Origin: Haliscomenobacter sp.
Lineage (GTDB): Bacteria > Bacteroidota > Bacteroidia > Chitinophagales > Saprospiraceae
DNA: 64,000 nt
Direction of reading: 5' to 3'
Assembly (NCBI RefSeq): GCF_016718685.1
Contig: NZ_JADKCX010000003.1
Coordinates: 106,209 to 170,208, forward strand
In this document: in pieces, positions 17,351 to 27,019 of the stretch
Layout: each line of letters begins with the position of its first letter
Numbering within the stretch: position 1 is the stretch's first letter
Position numbers and translations under genes: made by a program
The notes under the pieces: model-generated
What the model was told of the DNA's origin: nothing
The model's database searches: none
The model's input: the letters and a program-made list of their open reading frames with translations, nothing else

Positions 17351-18400
17351 CTACCGGAATTCCCAATTGAATTCATGCAAATGCTGCAAGGCCACAATCA
17401 ACAAATCGGTACAATGTTGAATGTCGGCTTTATTGGCCATTTCAATGGTTTGGTGAATGTGGCGCAAAGGGATGGAAATTGCCCCGGCAATTGCTCCCTT
17501 TTTACCATAACGTTGTACACCCGCTGTATCGGTACCCCCAGCTGGTAAAATCTCGGGTTGCCAGGGAATATTGAATTGATCAGCGGTCTCTTTCAGGTAG
17601 CGCACCATGCGGTAATCTGAAATTACACTGCCGTCCAGGATTTTGATCCCGGCTCCTTTACCGAGTTTGGTGACCGCTTCTTGCGCTTGCGCACCGGGGG
17701 TGTCAAAGGCAATGGTGACATCCAGGCCAAAACCAAAATCAGGATTGATTCCGTGGGCAGCTGAAATGGCTCCGCGCAGGCCTACTTCTTCCTGCACGGT
17801 AAAAACACCATATATATCATAAGGTATTTCCACGCCTTGTAATGCCCGGAGTGTTTCGATGAGGATGAACACCGATACTCGATTGTCCAGTGATTTGCTG
17901 TTGACACAATCACCCATCTCAATGAGTTCACGTTCGCGGGTAACTGGATCTCCGATGGAAACTATTTTGATCACCTCCTCTTTGCGCATGCCCAAATCGA
18001 TGTAGTAATCGGTCATGGGGACTACTTTGTTGCGCTCTTCGGGTTTCATCAGGTGAATGGGTTTTGAACCCATTACCCCAATTACATCTTTTTTGCCGTG
18101 TACAATCACCCGTTGAGAAGTGAGTGTTTTGGGGTCAAAACCACCGAGGGGATGAAAAAATAAAAAACCTTCTTCGTCAATGTGGTTGACAATAAAACCT
18201 ATTTCATCAAGGTGGGCAGCAATCATGGCGCGTTTGCGTTCTTTGCCGCGTTTGATGGCAACCACATTGCCCATGTTGTCAACGCTAAGTTCATCCACCA
18301 AGCCTTGTACTTCTTTGATCACCAACTGGCGGATCCGTTGCTCGAAACCCGGGGCACCGGGGGTTTCACAAATGCGTTTGAGCAATTGTAAGTTTATCAT
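17351..18400 (-). CDS. M42 family metallo-aminopeptidase
   Basis: A 349-residue dinuclear metal aminopeptidase of family M42 (glutamyl aminopeptidase/deblocking type). Expected ligands and catalytic residues are visible: AAHLDEIGF (His63, Asp65), NSKSLDNRV (Asp172), VQEEVGLRG (Glu204/Glu205), GLDVT (Asp227) and a late HIHQ histidine pair (313-315). Cytoplasmic, forming large oligomers in known members. It cleaves N-terminal residues from peptides. Confidence 0.9.
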   Translation of the reverse strand: MINLQLLKRICETPGAPGFEQRIRQLVIKEVQGLVDELSVDNMGNVVAIKRGKERKRAMIAAHLDEIGFIVNHIDEEGFLFFHPLGGFDPKTLTSQRVIVHGKKDVIGVMGSKPIHLMKPEERNKVVPMTDYYIDLGMRKEEVIKIVSIGDPVTRERELIEMGDCVNSKSLDNRVSVFILIETLRALQGVEIPYDIYGVFTVQEEVGLRGAISAAHGINPDFGFGLDVTIAFDTPGAQAQEAVTKLGKGAGIKILDGSVISDYRMVRYLKETADQFNIPWQPEILPAGGTDTAGVQRYGKKGAIAGAISIPLRHIHQTIEMANKADIQHCTDLLIVALQHLHEFNWEFR

Positions 18401-18602
18401 AGTAATGTTGTGTTAGCTGCACTAAGGTTCAATGGAAAGTACATTCCAATTAGGCAATACATTCAAAATGGGACTATGCAGTAACTACCGGAAAGAATAA
18501 ATGTTTAGCAAATAGGTTGAACGCTAATTACATTTGGGCATCGGAAAAATAGGATTGGGCGCGTAAATTTAACCAAATTTACGACCATCAAAAGCAAGAG
18601 AC

Positions 18603-19759
18603 TTGAAAATTGCAATCAATGCCCGTTTTTTACAAGCAGGCAAACTGGAAGGACTAGGTTGGTACACCTTTGAATTGTGCAAACGTTGGGTTGAAACACA
18701 TCCCCAAGACGAGTTCGTGCTCATTTATGACCGCCCCCAAGATCAGTTTTTGATTGCTGGCCCGAATGTGGTATCGCGGGTGATTGGCCCCAAGGCGCGG
18801 CATTTTTTTTCATTTTGGTACTGGTTCGATGTCCAGATTCCCAGAATTTTGCGGCAGCAGCAGGTTGATGTTTTTTTTTCGCCCGATAATTTTCTCAGCC
18901 TGACTACCTCAGTCCCCAGTGTGTTGACCACCCACGACATTGCCCATTTTCATTTTCCGGCCCAGGTTGCGATGGTTCATCGGCCTTATTATTGGTGGTT
19001 TGTGCCTAAATTTTTGCGCAAAGCAAAAAAGATTTTGGCCCTAACAGAATTTGGTAAAATGGACCTCATCCAACATTATCAGGTTCCACCTGAAAAATTG
19101 TAGTCGTGCCCAATGGAACCCGGGAGGTTTTTCAGCCACTTTCTCTAGCCGCTCAAGCACAGGTTAAAACACAATTTAGCCAGGGATATGATTATTTTTT
19201 CTTTTTGGGTGCGATCCATCCGCGCAAAAACCTGATTGGACTCATTCAGGCTTACGAAAAATTCCGGGTAAAAACCTCGGCACCCGTAAAATTGCTCATT
19301 GCCGGTAAACTGGCCTGGCAAGTGGCTGAAATCACCCAAATCCATGCCCAATCTCCGTTCAGAGACGACATCATTTTTTTAGGTTATGTAGCGGAAGACG
19401 TATCCGCTCAGTTGATGGCCTCGGCGCTCGCGCTTTGTTACCTTTCGTTTTTTGAAGGATTTGGCTTGCCGGTATTGGAAGCCCTGTGTACCGAAACGCC
19501 CGTCATCACCTCGAACACTTCTTCCTTGCCGGAAGTAGCGGGCGAGGCTGCACTGTTGGTGGACCCACATGATACCGCAGCCATTGCTCTGGCCATGCAG
19601 CGCATCTGGGCTGAACCTAAGCTACGGGCAGAACTGATCGAAAAAGGGCGGCAGCAGCGGCAGCAATTTTCCTGGGACGAAGCCGCCACCAAAATTTATG
19701 CCGTATTGGAATCCGTGGCACATAAAAACAAGGTGAAAGTTGAAGAGTTGAAAAGTTGA
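18603..19759 (+). CDS. Glycosyltransferase family 4 (one frameshift)
   Basis: A GT-B glycosyltransferase of about 385 residues starting at TTG 18603 (MKIAINARFLQAGKLEGLGW), preceded by a purine-rich AAAGCAAGAGA. The frame stops at 19104 after PPEKL; adding one A to the run 19093-19097 gives EKIVVVPNGTREVF, which is the conserved GT4 linker. The C-terminal domain has FLGAIHPRKNLIGLI, the donor-binding SFFEGFGLPVLEAL and TSSLPEVAGEAALLVDP. It transfers a sugar from a nucleotide donor, probably for surface polysaccharide. The last codons and the stop lie inside the GTTGAA word repeat. Confidence 0.87.
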
Positions 19760-19899
19760 AGAGTGGGTTTAAAGTGGGTGAGTTTGTAAGACAATTTTAC
19801 TATGGCCTTTGCACTACAGAAAAGCCCAAAAGAGAATTCCGATAGGGTGCTACCCACAACCTTTCAACTCTTCAACCTTTCAACTCTTCAACTTTTACA
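19731..19899. repeat. Inverted word repeat (GTTGAA words)
   Basis: The left arm (19731-19765) is built of GTTGAA/GAGTTGAAAA words and the right arm (19861-19899) of CTTTCAACTCTTCAAC words, its reverse complement. The arms are about 95 bases apart. The left arm supplies the last codons and TGA stop of the glycosyltransferase; the right arm ends just before the kinase start. It could fold as a long imperfect hairpin. Confidence 0.75.
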
Positions 19900-19910
19900 A
19901 AACAAGTACC

Positions 19911-21203
19911 ATGAGTTTGCGCATCCGTTACCTGCTCTTGATCCTGATCTTACACGGTGTGATCATTTATCTGGCGTTCCAGGTGCTGTACCAAAACAAG
20001 GTCATCTTCATCGCCTCGGAGTTGTTGGTGTTGGTTTCCCTGTACGTATCGTATGCCATTTTCAGAGACATTCATCGCCCCTTGCAGTATATTTTATCCG
20101 GTATCGAAGCCATCCGGGATCAGGATTTTTCGATCACTTTCCGTCCTACTGGCAATCGGGAAGTAGACGCTCTGATTTCTGTGTACAACGCCATGATTGA
20201 ACAGTTGCGCGTGGAGCGCACCCAATTGGCGGAACAACATTATTTTTTGGAAAAACTGATTAAAGCCTCGCCGATCGCTATTCTGATGCTGGATTTTGAT
20301 GACCAGGTTACCGAAATCAACCCCAAAGCCTACGACCTGCTGGGGCTAAGGCTGCAAGATCAAACCTGGCGCAACAAACCCCTGGCTGAATTGGGCCATC
20401 CCCTTACTGCTCAATTGGGTAGTTTGCAAAATGGCGAAACCCAAACTATCGCCATCAATGGGGTGGAAACCTACAAAGTGCAACGGTCTTTTTTTATGGA
20501 TCGGGGTTTTCAACGCCCTTTCATCATGGTGGAAGAATTGAGCGCCGAGTTGCTCGCTTCCGAAAAAAAGGCCTATGGAAAAGTGATCCGCATGATGGCC
20601 CACGAGGTCAACAACACGGTGGGTGCCATCAATTCGATTATGGACAGTACCCAGCGGCATTTGTTGAATCAGGGTGAAAAAACCTTTTCGGCAGCGCTGA
20701 CGGTTGCCCAAAGCCGCAATGAACGGCTCAATTTGTTTATGCGCCGCTTCGCCGAAGTGGTGCGCTTGCCCTTACCCCTGCTCGAACGCAAAGACCTTAA
20801 TGCCGTGTTGCGCGAAGTAACTACCCTGTACGAACCTTTGCTCGAAAACAAAGGTATTGCCCTGGTTTTTGAACCCGCACCTCATGCCGTTTTGTTGCCC
20901 ATGGATGTGCAGCAAATTGAACAAGTGTTGATCAATATCCTTAAAAATGCCCAGGAAGCCTGCCAGACCGGGCAACGCATTGAAGTGTATCTGGATGCCC
21001 ATGCTTTGCGCATCCGCAACAATGGAGAACCCATCCCGCCAGAGGCGGAGCACTTGTTGTTCACCCCCTTTTACAGCAACAAAACCGAAGGCCAGGGCAT
21101 CGGATTGACGCTGATTCGGGATATCTTGCTCAACCACGGCTGGAAATTTTCGCTGCGGACGGGGGAAGATGGCTGGACGGAGTTTAGGATTTGGTGGGGA
21201 TGA
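19911..21203 (+). CDS. Membrane sensor histidine kinase (PAS, NtrY-like)
   Basis: Start set at ATG 19911 (MSLRIRYLLLILILHGVI); the frame upstream reads only the word repeat. Two adjacent membrane helices lie in the first 45 residues, then a HAMP-like linker (RDIHRPLQYILSGIEAIRD), a PAS domain (about 105-215), H-box HEVNNTVG, N-box NILKNAQEA and G-box GQGIGLTLI. The short periplasmic part suggests it senses in the membrane or cytoplasm. No response regulator is adjacent. Confidence 0.87.
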   Translation: MSLRIRYLLLILILHGVIIYLAFQVLYQNKVIFIASELLVLVSLYVSYAIFRDIHRPLQYILSGIEAIRDQDFSITFRPTGNREVDALISVYNAMIEQLRVERTQLAEQHYFLEKLIKASPIAILMLDFDDQVTEINPKAYDLLGLRLQDQTWRNKPLAELGHPLTAQLGSLQNGETQTIAINGVETYKVQRSFFMDRGFQRPFIMVEELSAELLASEKKAYGKVIRMMAHEVNNTVGAINSIMDSTQRHLLNQGEKTFSAALTVAQSRNERLNLFMRRFAEVVRLPLPLLERKDLNAVLREVTTLYEPLLENKGIALVFEPAPHAVLLPMDVQQIEQVLINILKNAQEACQTGQRIEVYLDAHALRIRNNGEPIPPEAEHLLFTPFYSNKTEGQGIGLTLIRDILLNHGWKFSLRTGEDGWTEFRIWWG

Positions 21204-21301
21204 GTCTTCGATTTGAAGGTGCTAATGGAGAAAAATCGACAAATTATTGAGCGTCACAAAAAGTAAACCACTCTTCCCTATCTTTACCCCAAATCCAAAC
21301 A

Positions 21302-22021
21302 ATGACACTTTCCTCGCACAACACCTACCCCTCAGTAGAAGCGCTCACTATCGTCTTCGCCGAATGGCTCGGTGAGTTGGTCGCCTCCAAAGACAGCTTC
21401 TCCATCGCCCTGTCCGGCGGCCGCACGCCCATCTACCTTTTCGATTATCTGGTGACCCACTACCGCGAGAAAATCGATTGGCAAAAAATAAAATTCTACT
21501 GGGGTGACGAGCGCTGCGTGCCCCCAGACCACGCCGATAGCAACTACCGGGCAGCCCTGGAACATTTGTTGGCTCCCCTGGCTATTCCTGCCGAAAACAT
21601 CTTTCGCATCCAGGGCGAGCAAGACCCCGCTGAAGAAGCACAGCGTTATGCCCAGGTGTTGCGTGATACCCTGCCGATGGTAGGAGTGATTCCCCAGGTG
21701 GATTTAGTGCTCTTGGGCATGGGGGCAGATGGCCATACCGCGTCCTTGTTTCCCAATCGTTTGGATCTCTTGCCTTCCACCCAAATTTGTGAAGCCGTGG
21801 AGCACCCTGAATCCGGCCAGCCCCGGGTGACGTTCACCATGGAATTGATCAACCAGGCTCGTTACGTTGCCTTCCTGGTCACAGGTGCTGATAAAGCGGA
21901 AAAAGTGCGGATCATTACCCGTGGTGAAAAAAATTCCAAACTGTACCCAGCATCCTACGTCAACCCCCGCAGCGGCCAATTGTATTGGTTTTTTGACGAG
22001 GCAGCCCATCCTCAACCGTAG
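21302..22021 (+). CDS. pgl: 6-phosphogluconolactonase
   Basis: A 239-residue lactonase of the SugC/DevB type. SIALSGGRTPIYLFDYL, FYWGDERCVPPDHADSNYR and LLGMGADGHTASLFP are the hallmark motifs (sugar-phosphate binding, and the GADGHTAS catalytic His region). It hydrolyses 6-phosphogluconolactone in the oxidative pentose phosphate pathway. Glucose-6-phosphate dehydrogenase is not in the window. Near-consensus TATCTTTA lies at 21278-21285. Confidence 0.93.
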   Translation: MTLSSHNTYPSVEALTIVFAEWLGELVASKDSFSIALSGGRTPIYLFDYLVTHYREKIDWQKIKFYWGDERCVPPDHADSNYRAALEHLLAPLAIPAENIFRIQGEQDPAEEAQRYAQVLRDTLPMVGVIPQVDLVLLGMGADGHTASLFPNRLDLLPSTQICEAVEHPESGQPRVTFTMELINQARYVAFLVTGADKAEKVRIITRGEKNSKLYPASYVNPRSGQLYWFFDEAAHPQP

Positions 22022-22025
22022 CTTA

Positions 22026-22055
22026 TTTGGAACAAATCATAAAACAATACTTTTC
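22026..22055 (+). promoter_or_regulatory. Probable promoter of the oxidoreductase operon
   Basis: TTTG (22026-22029), 18-base spacer, then TACTTTTC (22048-22055), one or two changes from TAnnTTTG. It lies about 39 bases upstream of the operon's first start codon. Confidence 0.4.
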
Positions 22056-22093
22056 TCAAGCCTTGATTCGTTTTTCCAAACAACATTGTTATC

Positions 22094-23920
22094 TTGGCTC
22101 GATTTCTAAAATTTACAGTAACATTGCGACCTACAGACATCACCGATCCTGAATATTTCCACAAAGTTGTGGATTGTCAGTATGCTTGCCCTGCACATAC
22201 ACCGGTCCCGGAATACATCCGGTTGATCGCGGCTGAACGGTATACCGAAGCCTACATGGTCAATTGGGAATCCAATGTTTTCCCAGGCGTACTCGGACGT
22301 ACCTGCGATAGACCCTGCGAGCCAGCTTGCCGCCGCGGCAGAGTAGACGAAGAACCCGTAGCCATTTGTCGGCTCAAGCGCGTTGCCGCCGACAACAAGG
22401 GCGACATAAGCGACTGGCTACCGGAGATTCCACTGATCAAAAATGGCAAAAAAATTGCCTTGATCGGCGGCGGACCAGCGTCTTTGACCGTTGCCCGCGA
22501 CCTGGCTCCGCTGGGGTATGAGATTCACCTTTACGACGAACAAATCGCTGGCGGAGGGATGATGCGCAGTCAGATTCCCAGCTTCCGTTTGCCGGAATCC
22601 GTACTCAACGAAGAAGTGAATTACATCCTGGACATGGGCATTCACACCCATTTCAAAACGTATGTATCCAGCTTGCGCGAGGTGCTCAATCAGGGGTACG
22701 ACGCCGTATTTGTTGGAACAGGCGCACCCAAAGGCCGCGACCTCAACATCCCTGGACGCGAAGAAGGCAAAGCCAACATCCACATCGGTATCGAGTGGCT
22801 GGCGAGTGTAGCGTTTGAGCACACCAACAAGATTGGCAAAAATGTCATCGTGCTCGGTGGTGGAAATACCGCCATGGACTGCTGCCGTACTTCCCGCCGT
22901 TTGGGTGGCGATCACGTAAAAGTAGTGGTGCGGAGCCCTTTCAGCGAAATGAAAGCCTCCCCCTGGGAAAAAGAAGATGCCCAACACGAAGACATTCCGA
23001 TCCTGGACAACCACGTACCCAAAGAGTTTGTGGTAGAAAATGGCCGCCTGGTGGGCATGCGTTTTGAAAAGGTTAAGGCCGTTTACGACGAAAAAGGCAA
23101 ACGCTCCCTCGTGCCCACTGGCGAACCACTGGTGTACATCGAAGCCGATGATGTCTTGATTGCCATTGGCCAGGAAAATACTTTCCCCTGGATTGAACGC
23201 GATCTGGGGCTACAGTTCGACAACTGGAACATGCCCGTGGTATCCAAAAAAACCTTCCAATCTACCCTCGATCAGGTGTTTTTTGGTGGAGATGCGGCCT
23301 TTGGTCCCGAAAACGTGATCACGGCGGTAGCGCATGGACACCATGCCGCGGTATCGATTGACTTGTTTTGCCAGGGCAAAGATGTGCAGGTTCGGCCTTC
23401 ACCACTGACCAATCTGGTCAGCCAAAAAATGGGTATCCACGAATGGATTTACGACAGTGAAGTTGTCAATGATGATCGTTATAAAGTTCCCCATGCCGAA
23501 AAGCAAAAAACCCTTCGCGACCGTAAAGTAGAGGTGGAACTGGGTTTTGACAAGGGACTTGGGTTTAAAGAAGCACAACGTTGCCTGAACTGCGACGCGC
23601 AGACCGTTTTTTATACCAACCGCTGTATTGAGTGCGATGCCTGTGTCGACATCTGTCCAACTTCCTGCATCACCTTTACCACGAATGGTGAAGAGGATGA
23701 CCTGCGCACGCGCCTGAATGCCCCCGCCCACAACCTTTCCCAGGATCTTTACGTCTCGGATGTATTGCCTGCTACCCAACGGGTAATGGTCAAGGATGAA
23801 GACGTCTGCCTGCACTGTGGACTATGCGCCGAGCGCTGCCCCACTGCGGCCTGGGATATGCAGAAATTTTTATATTCAACGAGTAAAGCGAGTAATGTAT
23901 GCGGAGTATTGCAGCTGTAA
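22094..23920 (+). CDS. FAD/Fe-S NAD(P)H oxidoreductase subunit (glutamate-synthase small-subunit type)
   Basis: A 608-residue flavoprotein starting at TTG 22094. N-terminal cysteines C28, C32, C71, C75 and C79 form the GltD-type cluster domain. A dinucleotide fold starts at ALIGGGPAS (122-130) and a second, for NAD(P), at VIVLGGGNTAMD. The C-terminus adds two 4Fe-4S sites like bacterial ferredoxin: CIECDACVDIC (511-521) and CLHCGLCAERC (572-582). It should move electrons between NAD(P)H and ferredoxin-type clusters. Its end overlaps the start of the 2-oxoacid oxidoreductase alpha gene by 22 bases, so it is probably that enzyme's dedicated electron partner. Confidence 0.88.
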   Translation: MARFLKFTVTLRPTDITDPEYFHKVVDCQYACPAHTPVPEYIRLIAAERYTEAYMVNWESNVFPGVLGRTCDRPCEPACRRGRVDEEPVAICRLKRVAADNKGDISDWLPEIPLIKNGKKIALIGGGPASLTVARDLAPLGYEIHLYDEQIAGGGMMRSQIPSFRLPESVLNEEVNYILDMGIHTHFKTYVSSLREVLNQGYDAVFVGTGAPKGRDLNIPGREEGKANIHIGIEWLASVAFEHTNKIGKNVIVLGGGNTAMDCCRTSRRLGGDHVKVVVRSPFSEMKASPWEKEDAQHEDIPILDNHVPKEFVVENGRLVGMRFEKVKAVYDEKGKRSLVPTGEPLVYIEADDVLIAIGQENTFPWIERDLGLQFDNWNMPVVSKKTFQSTLDQVFFGGDAAFGPENVITAVAHGHHAAVSIDLFCQGKDVQVRPSPLTNLVSQKMGIHEWIYDSEVVNDDRYKVPHAEKQKTLRDRKVEVELGFDKGLGFKEAQRCLNCDAQTVFYTNRCIECDACVDICPTSCITFTTNGEEDDLRTRLNAPAHNLSQDLYVSDVLPATQRVMVKDEDVCLHCGLCAERCPTAAWDMQKFLYSTSKASNVCGVLQL

Positions 23921-25715
23921 ACGACTTTGTAGTACGTTTTGCCAATGTCAATGGCACGGGTTCCGCCAGTGCCAATAATATGTTTGCCAAGGCGATTTTT
24001 CGGATGGGTCTGCCTTTTTCAGCAAAAAACATCTTTCCTTCCAATATTCAGGGACTACCTACCTGGTACGAAGTACGCATCAGTGAAAAGGGCTACCTGG
24101 GACGCCGCGACGGCATCGATTTGATGGTGTGTATCAACCCACAAAGTTTGCCGCAGGATGTAAAATCCGTGCGTTCAGGTGGGTATTTTGTGTACGACAG
24201 CACTAAAATCTTGCATCCGGAATTCGTGCGGGAAGACATCACCTACATCGGCATTCCGATGATGGAAATTTGTTTGCGCGAATACAGCGATCCACGCCTG
24301 CGCCAGTTGTTCAAAAACATGATCTACGTAGGCGCCTTGTCGATGTTGCTGGACATGGATTTTGAGGTATTCAAAGGCATCATTGCCGATGAATTCAAGA
24401 AGAAAGAAAAGCTGATTGCCCCCAACATCAACGCGATGGAATTGGGCCGCAATTACGTGAAGGAGCACTACGAATGTCCCATCGGCTTGCGCATGGAAAC
24501 CCGCGATCTGGTGGGTGACAGCATTGTCCTGGATGGAAACTCGGCTTGTGGCCTGGGGGCAGTATACGGCGGTGCAACGGTGGCGGCATGGTATCCCATC
24601 ACGCCTTCTACCTCGCTCGTCAATGCTTTTGAAAAATACGCCAACCGCCTGCGGATCGATAAAGAAACTGGCAAAAAGAAATTTGCCGTAGTGCAAGCCG
24701 AAGACGAACTCGCCGCCATCGGCGTAGCCATCGGAGCCAACTGGAACGGGGCCAGATCCTTTACGGCTACCAGTGGCCCGGGGGTATCCTTGATGAATGA
24801 GTTTTTAGGACTGGCTTATTTTGCGGAAATTCCGGTGGTTTTGACCGATGTACAACGTTCGGGACCTTCCACGGGCATGCCCACGCGTAGGCAGCAATCG
24901 GACATTACCTTGGCTGCCTATGCTTCGCATGGCGACAGCAGGCACATCCTGATTTTCCATCCAATCCAAAAGAGTGTTTTGAGCTGCAGGCTTTGTCCTT
25001 CGATTTGGCTGATCGCTTGCAGACGCCTATCCTGGTCATGATCGACCTCGATCTGGGCATGAACGAGCACCTTTCTCCTCCCCTCAAATGGGACGACAAC
25101 CGCAAGTACGATCCGGGCAAGGTGTACGACGCGGAAGACCTGGAGAACATGGCTCAATTCGGTCGTTACCTCGATTCAGATGGCGATGGCATCACTTACC
25201 GCACCATCCCGGGCACACACCCGACCAAGGGATCATTTTTTACCCGAGGCACTTCCCGCGATGAATACGCACGCTACACCGAAGATGGTGCCGTTTATGT
25301 GCGCAACATGAATCGTTTGCTCAAAAAATGGGATACGGCCAAAGAAATTATTCCCCAGCCGGAATTGTACCAGGATGGCAACCAACACAAAGAAGGCATA
25401 ATATTCTTTGGAACCACGACTTATTCAGCGCTTGAAGCCCTCGATCTGTTGAAAGAAGAAGGTATCGAAATGGATGCAATGCGCCTCCTGTCCTTTCCTT
25501 TTTCGAAAAAAGTGGAAGACTTTGTCAATGGCCACGAGCGCATTTACGTCATTGAACAAAACCGCGACGCCCAAATGCGCAGCTTGCTGATCAATGAATT
25601 GGAAGTAGATCCCAAAAAAATGATCCGCATCCTGAACTTTGATGGCATGCCGATTACGGCGGCTTATATCAGTGAGCAAATCAAAGAAAAAATGGTGGTT
25701 GATAAAGTTGAGTAA
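23899..25715 (+). CDS. 2-oxoacid:acceptor oxidoreductase, fused gamma-alpha subunit (one frameshift)
   Basis: The N-terminal part (FANVNGTGSASANNMFAKA, GLPFSAKNIFPSNIQGLPTWYEVRIS) is the gamma domain; from GNSACGLGAVYGG and AWYPITPSTSL the alpha (pyrimidine-binding) domain follows, with ATSGPGVSLMNEF. The frame shifts at the T-run 24953-24956: one added T gives ILIFPSNPKECFELQ and continues to the stop at 25715, about 605 residues. With the beta subunit it makes an acyl-CoA from a 2-oxoacid, CoA and oxidised carrier. 2-oxoglutarate is the usual substrate for this fused type, but this is not shown here. Its stop codon lies in the GGTTGA word repeat. Confidence 0.87.
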
Positions 25716-25824
25716 GGTTGATGAGGTTGATGCTACCGCAGCGTCACAGGTTAAGTCGCTGCTGTGGCCTCAACCTCCTCAACCTCAACCTCCTCAACCG
25801 TCTTAACTTCAACTTTTCAACTCA
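25704..25824. repeat. Inverted word repeat (GGTTGA words)
   Basis: The left arm 25704-25731 consists of AAGGTTGATGAGGTTGATG-like words, and the right arm 25768-25824 of CCTCAACCTC words running into AACTTCAACTTTTCAACT. A small GCAGCG/CGCTGC hairpin lies between. The alpha-subunit stop (TAA, 25713-25715) is in the left arm, and the beta-subunit start follows the right arm by 7 bases. Confidence 0.72.
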
Positions 25825-25831
25825 TCACCAT

Positions 25832-26881
25832 ATGACTTACGTAAAACCTTCATTCCGCCACCCCGAACTCCCCAAAAACGATTTGGGATTCACCAAAAAA
25901 GACTACGAAGGTGCCATTTCCACCCTCTGTGGCGGGTGCGGCCATGACTCCATCAGTGGAGCCATTACGCAAGCTTGTTTTGAAATGGCGATTGCACCCC
26001 ACCGCTTGGCCAAACTGTCGGGCATTGGCTGCTCTTCCAAAACACCTACATATTTCCTCGGTAATTCGCACGGGTTCAACTCGGTACACGGGCGCATGCC
26101 TTCGGTAGCTACCGGAGCTAACCTGGCCAATCGGGATTTGATTTATCTGGGCGTCTCCGGAGACGGAGATACGGCCAGTATTGGCATGGGGCAGTTTGTA
26201 CACGCCGTGCGCCGCAACCTCAACGTGGTGTACATCGTGATGAACAATGGTTGTTATGGCTTGACCAAAGGCCAGGATTCGGCCACTGCCGATGTAGGCT
26301 CGGTCAGCAAAAACGGGATCAATAGTTTTAATGCAATTGACTTGCCCGCCTTGGCGCTGGAACTGGGCGCAACCTTTGTGGCCCGGAGTTTTTCGGGGGA
26401 TAGAACGCAACTGATTCCGCTGATCAAAGCGGCGGTTTCGCACCACGGTTTTGCCCTGATCGACGTCATTTCGCCTTGTGTGACCTTCAACAACAATACC
26501 GGTTCGACCAAATCATACGATTACGTCCGCGAACACATCACGACTGCCGATGTGGTCGACTACGTGCCACCCGGCGAGGAAATTACGATGGAATACGCCG
26601 AGGGCTCATCGGCTGAACTGACCTTGCACGACGGCTCCATGCTGCAATTGCACAAACTGGCTCCCAATTGGGATCCTCGGGATAAACTTGCTGCCATGCA
26701 ACGCATTTACCTGTCGCGGGTCAAACAGGAAATTCTTACTGGCTTGCTTTACATCGACCCGGATACGCAGGACTTGCACGATATATTGAACACCGTGGAC
26801 AAACCGCTGAATGAGTTGCGAGAGGAGGATTTGTGCCCGGGGAGTGGGGCTTTGGAGGAGATCAATCAGAGTTTGCGGTAA
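25832..26881 (+). CDS. 2-oxoacid:acceptor oxidoreductase, beta (TPP) subunit
   Basis: Start set at ATG 25832 (MTYVKPSFRHPELPKNDLGF), because the upstream frame reads the word repeat. About 349 residues. LCGGCGHDSISGAI and GIGCSSKTPTYF carry cluster/TPP-site cysteines; GVSGDGDTASIG is the thiamine diphosphate/Mg motif (GDGD) completed by MNNGCYGLTKGQ. It works with the gamma-alpha subunit upstream. The three genes form one operon. Confidence 0.92.
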   Translation: MTYVKPSFRHPELPKNDLGFTKKDYEGAISTLCGGCGHDSISGAITQACFEMAIAPHRLAKLSGIGCSSKTPTYFLGNSHGFNSVHGRMPSVATGANLANRDLIYLGVSGDGDTASIGMGQFVHAVRRNLNVVYIVMNNGCYGLTKGQDSATADVGSVSKNGINSFNAIDLPALALELGATFVARSFSGDRTQLIPLIKAAVSHHGFALIDVISPCVTFNNNTGSTKSYDYVREHITTADVVDYVPPGEEITMEYAEGSSAELTLHDGSMLQLHKLAPNWDPRDKLAAMQRIYLSRVKQEILTGLLYIDPDTQDLHDILNTVDKPLNELREEDLCPGSGALEEINQSLR

Positions 26882-26905
26882 ATTCCTTTTCCAACGATAT
26901 TGCGG

Positions 26906-26924
26906 GTTCGGGGTATTCCCGAAC
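26906..26924. terminator. Short hairpin after the oxidoreductase operon
   Basis: GTTCGGG (26906-26912) pairs with CCCGAAC (26918-26924) around GTATT. It lies 25 bases past the beta-subunit stop. No T-run follows, so the terminator role is tentative. Confidence 0.4.
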
Positions 26925-26977
26925 TCGCCCCAAAGGTTAAATTTCACCCAACTTATCCATTGAATAGAAGCAATCAG

Positions 26978-26985
26978 TATGTTTG
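26978..26985 (+). promoter_or_regulatory. TAnnTTTG -7 box
   Basis: TATGTTTG matches the Bacteroidota -7 consensus exactly and lies 35 bases upstream of the ATG at 27020. No matching TTTG at the right distance is clear. Confidence 0.4.
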
Positions 26986-27019
26986 AATTTGCCTGAACAA
27001 CGGCTTAGACTTCTATTCC

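Noticed and set aside
22418..23014. 198-residue minus-strand frame
   Set aside because: It lies fully opposite the FAD/Fe-S oxidoreductase gene, which has clear dinucleotide motifs.
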